Of a stretch of DNA of 10,405 nucleotides, positions 4,186 through 10,405 are shown one piece after another. The notes beneath the pieces were generated by a model that saw only the letters and a list, made by a program, of their open reading frames with translations, was not told where the DNA came from and ran no database searches. The stretch spans positions 1 to 10,405 of the forward strand of contig CANGVZ010000044.1 in assembly GCA_947457285.1 (NCBI GenBank), given 5' to 3'. Numbering within the stretch: position 1 is the stretch's first letter; each line of letters begins with the position of its first letter. A program made the position numbers and the translations under genes. This DNA is from Flavobacteriales bacterium (GTDB taxonomy: Bacteria > Bacteroidota > Bacteroidia > Flavobacteriales_D > Sanyastnellaceae).

Positions 4186-5477
4186 TCTCTATTTTTGTAT
4201 CTCTCATACAGCACCTTGTGCTTATCAGAGAGTTCGATGGAGCGGCCGTCGATGAAGGCGTAGATAACATTGTTCGTCATCATATCCAAGGCATCGCCCG
4301 TAGACAAAATCAACGTCGCGCTTTTTCCTGATTCAATGCTTCCATAATTTTCGCTGATGCCTAATAATTCTGCAGCACCCAGCGTGAGTGCGCGCACCGC
4401 AGCTTCGTATGGCAAACCATATGCGACAGCTGTGCCCGCGTGAAAAGGAAGATTACGAACACCCATACGCTCCATATCACCTTCATTTTGAAATGAAAAT
4501 TTCACACCTGCTTCATGAAGCAAGCGAGGCAACTTGAAGGGTAAATCAATATCATCGCCTGTCAAAGCCGGTAGTTCATGAATGCGTCGAATCATCACAC
4601 CCACGCCCGCTTCCCTGAGGTCTGCTGCCATCATCCAGCTATCGTATCCACCCACAATCACCATGCGTGGGATGGACATCTCTCGTTTGAAACGCAATGC
4701 TTCGCCAATGGCTTTAACATCGTCTGCATGCACATACAATGTCTTCTTTCCATTAAAAATATCACGCATCGCCTCGTAGCGAATTTCCATCAATGCTGGT
4801 TGAGCAACACCTGCGTAAGCCCTTGCTTCATTAAAAAAAACAGAAATTTCGGTGAGCTGTTGGTCATAACTCTTCACCTTTTCAATGGATACTTTTCCTT
4901 TATCGTAATGTTTATGATATACCTGTGGCCAATTGAGATGAATACCGTCATCCTCTCGAACGAGCGCATCCTCCCAGTTCCATGCATCAAAATGCATTAC
5001 CGAAGACGTGCCCGAAATCGTTCCGCCACGTGGAGTAATTTGTCCCATCAAAACACCGTTGCTACGAACAGTGGGAGTGATTTCTGAATCAGTATTAAAG
5101 GCAATAGCCGAACGAACGCTCGGTTTATATGTACCCACTTCCGACACATCGTTCTGTGCGCGTACTGCATCGATTTCGTGCAAGCCCAATGTGGTATTCG
5201 AAGCGATGAATCCAGGATATAAATGCATTCCCGAAGCCTGAATGATGGTGTCGTAGGCCGACATATCGATGCGCACTGTGCGAGCATCTGCGATCAACGT
5301 GATTTTGCCTTCCTTAAATCCAACTACCGAATTCTCGATGACCTCTCCATTACCTATATGCGCGGTTGCATTCATGATGAGTATGGATTTCTTCTGAGCC
5401 GCCGCTGGCGCTGGATTAAACTGAGCAAAACCCTTCAGCGCGACGAATATGAAAATGATTTGAAATATATGTTTCAT
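4182..5477 (-). CDS. Exported amidohydrolase-like protein lacking the HxH metal motif
   Basis: The 431-residue product begins with a signal peptide (hydrophobic core IFQIIFIFVALKGFAQ, cleavage probably after Ala18), so it acts in the periplasm or outside. It has the amidohydrolase-superfamily layout: an N-terminal beta segment with KEGKITLIAD, a barrel, and a C-terminal ALTLGAAELLGISENYGSIESGKSATLIL block typical of imidazolonepropionase-like members. However, the strand that should read PGxIDxHxH reads YPGFIASNT (residues 87-95), and the barrel end that should supply the metal-binding Asp reads SFQNEGD. Only H250 (LYVHADD) resembles a ligand. It is therefore probably not a canonical metal hydrolase; a partner or binding subunit is possible. 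Its start lies 15 bases after the stop of the larger amidohydrolase, so they are almost certainly co-transcribed. Confidence 0.85.
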   Translation of the reverse strand: MKHIFQIIFIFVALKGFAQFNPAPAAAQKKSILIMNATAHIGNGEVIENSVVGFKEGKITLIADARTVRIDMSAYDTIIQASGMHLYPGFIASNTTLGLHEIDAVRAQNDVSEVGTYKPSVRSAIAFNTDSEITPTVRSNGVLMGQITPRGGTISGTSSVMHFDAWNWEDALVREDDGIHLNWPQVYHKHYDKGKVSIEKVKSYDQQLTEISVFFNEARAYAGVAQPALMEIRYEAMRDIFNGKKTLYVHADDVKAIGEALRFKREMSIPRMVIVGGYDSWMMAADLREAGVGVMIRRIHELPALTGDDIDLPFKLPRLLHEAGVKFSFQNEGDMERMGVRNLPFHAGTAVAYGLPYEAAVRALTLGAAELLGISENYGSIESGKSATLILSTGDALDMMTNNVIYAFIDGRSIELSDKHKVLYERYKNRD

Positions 5478-5492
5478 GATGAATGTCCGTGT

Positions 5493-8400
5493 TTAGTTTC
5501 TCCAAAAAATTCCGATGCTACTATTATCCATCGTATCGCAATGGAAATGCTTGCGAGGCTTAAAGCCCGGCATCATGGTAGGCTCACCTTTTTCCTTTGC
5601 CATCAACATCAACTGAATGATACGAGCTCGTTCCCTCTCCATTTCTTCTCGTCGCGCTTCATCTTCTTTGATATCGAAGTAGCAAACACCATCAACAAAC
5701 GTTTTCTCTGCTTTGGTGTACACCGACATTGGGTGTCCGCTCCACAACACAATGTCTGCATCTTTCCCTACTTTCAACGAACCCATGCGCTTGTCAAGAT
5801 GGAGCAGTTTTGCAGGATTCAGAGTGACGAATTTCAGCGCTTCTTCCTCTGGAACACCGCCGTACTTCACAGCTTTAGCAGCCTCTTGATTCAATCTTCT
5901 CGCCATTTCGGCGTCGTCAGAATTGAAGGCTACTGTTATTCCTTTCTTCCACATCAAGGCTCCATTGTAAGGAATCGCATCCTTTACTTCCATCTTGTAT
6001 GCCCACCAGTCACTGAATGAAGAACCACCTGCTCCATGAGCGGCCATCTTATCGGCGATTTTATAACCTTCCAAAATGTGCGTAAACGTGTTGATCTTAA
6101 AGCCAAGGCTATCCGCAACGTGCATCAACATGTTGATTTCACTTTGCACATAACTGTGACAGGTAATGAATCTTTGCTTGTTCAATATTTCGGCGAGCGC
6201 ATCCAATTCCAAATCCCTACGCGGTGTACTACCGAATTTCTTCTTTTTATTTCCTGATAAAAAATAGTTGTTCCACTCTGCAGCATATTCCCTTGCACGA
6301 ATGAAATGATCATAATAGACCTGCTCCACGCCCATACGCGTTTGCGGAAAGCGTGTTGTATTGAAATCGCCCCAATTGCTTTGTTTTACATTCTCCCCCA
6401 AAGCGAATTTGATAAAGCCATCTGTATTTGGAATCAACATCTCGTCTGCGCTCACACCCCACTTCATTTTCACCAATGCACTCTGTCCACCAATGGGATT
6501 AGCACTTCCATGAAGCAATTGAGCTGCTGTGACACCACCGCTGAGCTGTCTATATATGTCCACATCTTCCGGCCACAAAACAGAAGCTTCCTGCACCTCT
6601 GCGCTACTAGCCTGCGAACCTTCATTGACACTCGCCAGTGCAATGTGACTGTGTTCGTCAATAATACCCGCGGTGACGTGCTTGCCCGCAGCATCGATGA
6701 CTTCATCGATCACATAACTGCTGATAGTAAGATCTTTGCCCAGAGCTACGATCTTCCCATTCGAAATTAATATTTGACCATTTTCTATTTTCCCTTCTGC
6801 CTCGTTTGTCCAAAGTGTCGCATTCTTTATTAGTACTGTTTTCTTCTGAGGTTTTGTTTCATATCCATAAGCTGTAAAAGGATAAATTACCTTACCGAAT
6901 GTTTGCTCGGTTTCGATTTTCTTTTCGTCCTTTTTCGGTGTATTTTCTGCCTTCAACTCTTTCGCTACAAGATTGGATTCGATTTGTTTCCCCCGTCCAT
7001 TCTCAAATGTTCCAGACCATCCCTTGCTATTCTTATAGCCACTGAAGCGTAGCACTCCTTCCGACTTTCCGGCTGAGTCTGGAGTGAACTTCAAAGTCAA
7101 AAAATCCATGTCTTTTCTTATCTCGAGCTCATAATGCAGAGTATCCATGCTTGATGGATTCTTGGTGCTCTTTCGTAAGCGAGTCACTTCATTCTTCCCG
7201 CCATCCTTCATTCCGACAGATACATTCAATTGAATATCGCCCGCGGCCAATTCATAATTTCCAGCCTTTACTTCTTCTTTCGGTAGCGGATTTACTTCGA
7301 AACGCTTTCCTGCTACCCAGTTTTCATAAATCGTACACTTCTCACTAAAAATCTCCTCGCTGCACACGATAAAGTTCGCTTCAAATCCCGCCTTTAGCTG
7401 CCCGAGCAAACGTTCGGTTTTTATCATAGATGCTGGAACAGTAGTCAATGCTGCCAATGCAGCATTTTTGTCAAGTCCTCTTTCTACCGACTTTCTAATA
7501 TTTTTCAAAAAGTCCTTTTTATCCATTAGTCCCGATGAGGTGAATGCGAACTTTACTCCCTTGCCATGAAGCATCGCAGCATTGGATGGCGCGAGTTCCC
7601 AGTGTTTCAGCTCACTCAATTCAACCCAACGCGCAAGAATAGGATCGGTCACATCATACGCCTGTGGAAAATTTAGTGGTAAAATGAAGGTAGCCTTTGT
7701 TGCAACAATATCATCCAATCGCTGATACTCGGCGCCCGTTCCGCGAATGATATATTGCGTGCGAAACTCATCGCCTATTTTATCTGCTCTGAAAACACTC
7801 CATTTATCACCTGCATCAAAAATGGAAGGCATCGCTTGCATACGGTTGAACTCTTCTAAAGAAATATTTTGCTCTATCTTTTTACCTTGATCCGCATACC
7901 ATTGCGCGTCATAATAAGTTTGACGCAACAACGCGATACTTCCCATCAATGAAGACGGATAATCTTGCTGACTGCTTCCCTTATTAAATGAATAAAACGC
8001 ACCGACCTCAGGAGTAAGTAGAGCCTCGTTTGCATTGATACCCAAATTTACCAAAGCACCCGAACCGCGAGCGATGCCATCATTTACGTGCGTTACAACT
8101 GCCCCAAAACCTAAGCCTCTTAATTCTTGTGCGCCTTCTTCAGCGGGTTGAAAAATCGTATAAGCTCGCTGGTCAGCACGTATGGCCTCATTCCAACCGA
8201 AAGCACCTTTCCTCGATGATTCGGCTCTTTGATTGCGCCACGAGCGCTCTGCGGGCGCGGCTTTGGGCATCCCATAATCTGAATACAATTCAATAAACGA
8301 TGGGTACACATATTTTCCTGTGGCATCATAGACTACCGCATTCGACGGTATATCCAAACCTTTTCCAACAGCAACGATTTTACCTTTATCGACAATGATG

Positions 8401-8561
8401 GTGGCATCTTCGATTTGTTCACCCGGTGCAACAATTACTGTCGCATGGGTGATGGCGATAGATGTCACTTCCTTAGGACGAACGCCATTGTAAGGAAAGG
8501 TAGGTTGAGCCAAGGCACAAATAGAAACGATTAGCGCAATGGCCGTTACAAAATATCTCAT
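5493..8561 (-). CDS. Exported two-module amidohydrolase, second module with complete metal site
   Basis: The 1022-residue protein starts with a signal peptide (MRYFVTAIALIVSICALAQ). Residues about 32-425 form an amidohydrolase-like module with lost ligands: YPSFIELYSDYG replaces PGxIDxHxH, and FAFTSSG replaces the Asp strand. Residues about 430-560 are a beta-rich insert ending in a Lys/Glu-rich linker. Residues about 570-965 form a second, apparently intact module with H637-S-H639 (AGIIDEHSHI), H802 (TCHSY), H828 (FTHIL), D882 (AFNSDD) and the C-terminal TLNPAKLLHLDKRMGSLKVGKDADIVLW. A charged helix follows (963-990). Members of this group hydrolyse C-N bonds in cyclic amides or peptides; the substrate is unknown, and a dipeptidase or isoaspartyl-type role is only a guess. 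It starts 28 bases after nfu with no promoter seen between. Confidence 0.9.
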   Translation of the reverse strand: MRYFVTAIALIVSICALAQPTFPYNGVRPKEVTSIAITHATVIVAPGEQIEDATIIVDKGKIVAVGKGLDIPSNAVVYDATGKYVYPSFIELYSDYGMPKAAPAERSWRNQRAESSRKGAFGWNEAIRADQRAYTIFQPAEEGAQELRGLGFGAVVTHVNDGIARGSGALVNLGINANEALLTPEVGAFYSFNKGSSQQDYPSSLMGSIALLRQTYYDAQWYADQGKKIEQNISLEEFNRMQAMPSIFDAGDKWSVFRADKIGDEFRTQYIIRGTGAEYQRLDDIVATKATFILPLNFPQAYDVTDPILARWVELSELKHWELAPSNAAMLHGKGVKFAFTSSGLMDKKDFLKNIRKSVERGLDKNAALAALTTVPASMIKTERLLGQLKAGFEANFIVCSEEIFSEKCTIYENWVAGKRFEVNPLPKEEVKAGNYELAAGDIQLNVSVGMKDGGKNEVTRLRKSTKNPSSMDTLHYELEIRKDMDFLTLKFTPDSAGKSEGVLRFSGYKNSKGWSGTFENGRGKQIESNLVAKELKAENTPKKDEKKIETEQTFGKVIYPFTAYGYETKPQKKTVLIKNATLWTNEAEGKIENGQILISNGKIVALGKDLTISSYVIDEVIDAAGKHVTAGIIDEHSHIALASVNEGSQASSAEVQEASVLWPEDVDIYRQLSGGVTAAQLLHGSANPIGGQSALVKMKWGVSADEMLIPNTDGFIKFALGENVKQSNWGDFNTTRFPQTRMGVEQVYYDHFIRAREYAAEWNNYFLSGNKKKKFGSTPRRDLELDALAEILNKQRFITCHSYVQSEINMLMHVADSLGFKINTFTHILEGYKIADKMAAHGAGGSSFSDWWAYKMEVKDAIPYNGALMWKKGITVAFNSDDAEMARRLNQEAAKAVKYGGVPEEEALKFVTLNPAKLLHLDKRMGSLKVGKDADIVLWSGHPMSVYTKAEKTFVDGVCYFDIKEDEARREEMERERARIIQLMLMAKEKGEPTMMPGFKPRKHFHCDTMDNSSIGIFWRN

Positions 8562-8589
8562 GAATACAGGTTTTGGTCTTGGTAAAAAA

Positions 8590-9231
8590 TTACACCGCTT
8601 CCGCTACAACTTCCTCTACAATCTCTGGCAAACGAGCCTTCAACAAGTTCTCTATTCCTCCCTTCAATGTCGCAGTGCTAGAAGGACAACCACTGCATGA
8701 ACCTTTCATTTGCACATATACTTTCTTGTCTTTGTAAGCCATGAAGTCAATGGCGCCTCCATCTTGTTCCACCGCTGGTCTCACGTACTCATCCAACAAG
8801 AAACGAATCTCATCATCATAAGGGCTTGGCTCTATTGAAGAATAATCCATTGAGGGCTTCGAAGCTCCCAATTGTTCTGGTGCCACTGTTGGTTTGCGGT
8901 CGAGCAACTCAGCAGGCACCGCTGTTACTGCAACTGCATTGTCCATCAACCATTCGCGGATGTATTCGCGCAATTGCATTACAATCATTTCCCAACCAAG
9001 CGACTCATCTTTGGTTACAGTAACAAAATTGCCACTGATGAAAACGCCCGTCACAAAAGGGAAATTAAAAATCTCCTCCGCTAATGGAGAAGAGTTTTTC
9101 GTTTCTGCCTTCGAACGATATTCGATTTGCAAACCGCCCGTAACAAGAGCACGATCCGCTACAAATTTCATTGCAGCTGGATTCGGTGTCATTTCGGCAT
9201 ATACAGATGTAGGTATTTTTTTTGATTCCAT
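8590..9231 (-). CDS. Nfu-type iron-sulfur cluster scaffold/carrier protein
   Basis: The 213-residue protein has two domains. The N-terminal Nfu_N domain (about residues 9-95; TPNPAAMKFV, then FNFPFVTGVFISGNFVTVTK) is joined by a Pro-rich linker (about 105-137) to a NifU C-terminal domain (138-213) with EYVRPAVEQDGGAIDF and the cluster-binding CxxC at C179-S-G-C182. Such proteins accept Fe-S clusters from the SUF machinery and hand them to client enzymes in the cytoplasm. The ATG at 9231 is chosen because it opens the conserved domain and a strong promoter lies just upstream; a longer frame to 9306 would start with TTG upstream of that promoter. I leave the symbol blank because nfu and nifU are used inconsistently for this architecture. 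Confidence 0.94.
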   Translation of the reverse strand: MESKKIPTSVYAEMTPNPAAMKFVADRALVTGGLQIEYRSKAETKNSSPLAEEIFNFPFVTGVFISGNFVTVTKDESLGWEMIVMQLREYIREWLMDNAVAVTAVPAELLDRKPTVAPEQLGASKPSMDYSSIEPSPYDDEIRFLLDEYVRPAVEQDGGAIDFMAYKDKKVYVQMKGSCSGCPSSTATLKGGIENLLKARLPEIVEEVVAEAV

Positions 9232-9253
9232 TGTTCTAAAATTATTGAGAAAA

Positions 9254-9282
9254 CAAAGGTAAGAACACTCAGTACCCGCCAA
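9254..9282 (-). promoter_or_regulatory. Promoter of the nfu-amidohydrolase unit
   Basis: On the minus strand TTG (9282-9280) is followed after 18 bases by TACCTTTG (9261-9254), a perfect match to the Bacteroidota -7 consensus with a near-standard spacing to a -33 TTG. The predicted start of transcription is roughly 15 bases before the nfu ATG at 9231. This is the best promoter in the window. Confidence 0.65.
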
Positions 9283-9306
9283 TAGTTCTTTTACACTCCT
9301 TGGCAA

Positions 9307-9951
9307 TCACTCTTCATCGGGAAGTATGAATCCCACCGTTTTCCACAATTCGGTGACATCGCCCAAATGGACTTCAAATGGGCTAAACACCGCATTATCA
9401 CTCACCAATCGCAAACGATCCTCAAAACGATACACCCTTTTGTAAACAATGCCCTCCGTTATAGTTACTACAATATGGCGCTTCCCTTCCTTGAGAAGCG
9501 CTAGGTTTTCAACCTTCGAACAGATAATGTAAGAGCCATCAGGGATGGGAAGCATGCTATCCCCAGCGATTTGAAACACGCGCATATCGCTCGTAAGCGG
9601 GATTTCAGTTGTGGTCAAATCTACCGTTGGTAATGAGTCGATGTACTCCACGTCGGCGTAGCCATTTAGATAACCTGCCGCTGCCTTTACTGGAACTACA
9701 GGGATTTTGGAGCGATCAAAAAGCGTACGCTTCGGCTGACGGGCCGAGGCTAAATCCCTGCTAATCAAATCATCTACTTCCACACCAAAATAGCGCCCCA
9801 TATCAATCAATAGCGAGAGCTTCGGTTCGGCGCGGTCTTCCTCATACGCACCAATCACGGGGCGCTTGATTCCAAGTACCGTTGCCAACTCAGTTTGAGT
9901 GAGTTGATGTTGCTTACGCAAAAATTTCAAGTTCGATGATAGGATTCCCAT
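9307..9951 (-). CDS. XRE-family HTH regulator with S24 (LexA/CI-like) peptidase domain
   Basis: The 214-residue protein has an N-terminal helix-turn-helix of the Xre/Cro type (about residues 6-61; LTQTELATVLGIKRPVIGAYEEDRAEPK) and a C-terminal S24 domain. The catalytic Ser is S132 in GDSMLPIPDGSYII, the candidate general-base Lys is K171 in VYKRV, and an Ala-Gly cleavage-site candidate is A92-G93 in KAAAGYLNG. It therefore has the parts for LexA/CI-style self-cleavage. Whether it answers DNA damage is not shown. The ATG at 9951 is preferred over a TTG at 9972 because the N-terminus MGILSSNLKFLRK is typical and a perfect -7 element lies between the two starts. It is divergent from an alpha/beta hydrolase gene 26 bases away and upstream of nfu, which has its own promoter. 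Confidence 0.9.
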   Translation of the reverse strand: MGILSSNLKFLRKQHQLTQTELATVLGIKRPVIGAYEEDRAEPKLSLLIDMGRYFGVEVDDLISRDLASARQPKRTLFDRSKIPVVPVKAAAGYLNGYADVEYIDSLPTVDLTTTEIPLTSDMRVFQIAGDSMLPIPDGSYIICSKVENLALLKEGKRHIVVTITEGIVYKRVYRFEDRLRLVSDNAVFSPFEVHLGDVTELWKTVGFILPDEE

Positions 9952-9977
9952 AAATACAAAACTAAATTGCAACCGCT
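9952..9977. promoter_or_regulatory. 26-bp divergent promoter between regulator and hydrolase genes
   Basis: On the minus strand TAGTTTTG (9964-9957) matches TAnnTTTG perfectly and ends only five bases before the regulator's ATG at 9951, implying a leaderless or nearly leaderless transcript. On the plus strand a weaker TAAATTG (9963-9969) lies eight bases before the hydrolase ATG at 9978. The two elements share bases, and a palindromic TTGCAA sits at 9967-9972. Any operator for autoregulation would have to lie here or inside the coding ends; I cannot define one. Confidence 0.45.
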
Positions 9978-10405
9978 ATGTCGAAAAAACATCTCGTATT
10001 TCTCCATGGATTTTTAGAAAACGTCTCGATGTGGAATTCCATTCTCGGGCGCATTTCCAAATCCAATCTTCAACTTCACTTTCCGGAGATCCCTGGCCAC
10101 GGCCTGCGCCACCAGCTCCCCGAAGCAATCACCATCGACGCCTACGCCGATGATATCATGAGTCAACTCGATATTCCAAACGACGAAAAATTCATTCTCG
10201 TCGGTCATTCGATGGGCGGTTATATCGGAGCGAATATAGCAAAACGATACGGCAATCGACTCCATGCCCTATGTCTATTTCAGTCAAAAGCTGGAGACGA
10301 CGATGCAGACAAAAAAATAGCCCGCGATAGAGCCATTATAGCAGCGCAAGAAAATAAAGCACTCTACGTCAGAACGATGATCAATGGCCTTTTTCACGAA
10401 AAAAA
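9978..10405 (+). CDS. Alpha/beta hydrolase, partial at right edge
   Basis: The frame opens at ATG 9978 and runs without a stop to the window end, giving 142 residues of an incomplete protein. It starts MSKKHLVFLHGFLEN, where HGF (residues 10-12) is the oxyanion-hole loop of the alpha/beta hydrolase fold, continues with FPEIPGHG (35-42), and has the nucleophile elbow GHSMGG with S78. The acid and His of the triad would lie beyond the window, together with the rest of the cap domain. The family includes esterases, acyl-transfer enzymes and MenH-like lyases; the substrate is not apparent. The start is secure because an in-frame TAA lies 15 bases upstream at 9963-9965. There is no signal peptide, so it is probably cytoplasmic. 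Confidence 0.9.
   Translation, partial: MSKKHLVFLHGFLENVSMWNSILGRISKSNLQLHFPEIPGHGLRHQLPEAITIDAYADDIMSQLDIPNDEKFILVGHSMGGYIGANIAKRYGNRLHALCLFQSKAGDDDADKKIARDRAIIAAQENKALYVRTMINGLFHEK

Noticed and set aside
5223..6020. Plus-strand open frame of 265 codons
   Set aside because: It crosses the junction of the two amidohydrolase genes on the opposite strand, and its Cys/His/Phe-rich text resembles no family. It is an antisense shadow.
9232..9306. Longer Nfu protein starting at a TTG codon
   Set aside because: The extension would lie upstream of or across the best promoter in the window, and its residues are not family-like.
10014..10265. Minus-strand open frame of 83 codons at the right edge
   Set aside because: It is antisense to the alpha/beta hydrolase frame, which has clear HGF and GHSMGG motifs on the plus strand.
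1..10405. tRNA, rRNA, riboswitch or insertion-sequence elements
   Set aside because: I saw no cloverleaf-like segment, rRNA text, transposase frame or conserved riboswitch core in the gaps, most of which are short or filled with repeats.

Overview
The window reads as chromosomal DNA of a member of the Bacteroidota. The reasons are the gene families (the small membrane protein family DUF6122, a Bacteroidota-style lipoprotein with a GCTxxxAxNYN…EDDGxC segment, tandem exported amidohydrolases, an XRE/S24 regulator), the lack of Shine-Dalgarno sequences before start codons, and promoter-like TAnnTTTG -7 elements before most transcription units. Order and genus cannot be fixed from this window; Flavobacteriales or a neighbouring group is a guess.

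Layout, left to right. Positions 39-301 hold the remains of what looks like a two-gene antitoxin/PIN-toxin module, broken by an in-frame stop and a truncation. Then come a bacilliredoxin gene (350-766, +) with a clear intrinsic terminator, a G-rich/C-rich heptamer array, and a small lipoprotein gene on the minus strand (925-1359) that carries a stop codon inside its signal peptide. A divergent DUF6122 membrane protein gene follows (1454-1768, +). Next is a minus-strand pair with a 14-base overlap, plsC-like acyltransferase then gatC (2936 to 1895), divergent from trpS (3020-3994, +).

A 190-base island packed with CTAG/ACTAGT words separates trpS from a long minus-strand block, in transcription order: an XRE/S24 LexA-like regulator (9951 to 9307), an Nfu-type Fe-S scaffold (9231 to 8590, with its own good promoter), a 1022-residue two-module exported amidohydrolase (8561 to 5493) and a 431-residue exported amidohydrolase-like protein (5477 to 4182). 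At the right edge an alpha/beta hydrolase gene starts on the plus strand, only 26 bases from the regulator, and runs off the window.

Most genes are housekeeping: translation (gatC, trpS), membrane lipid synthesis (plsC-like), Fe-S assembly (nfu) and thiol redox (bacilliredoxin). I see no intact defence island, prophage, insertion sequence, CRISPR array or RNA gene. The unusual material is non-coding or decayed: short-period repeats at most gene 3' ends but at none of the divergent promoter regions, a five-tract G-quadruplex motif, a lipoprotein gene disabled by one codon, a fossil toxin-antitoxin pair, and three amidohydrolase modules of which only one keeps a full set of metal ligands.
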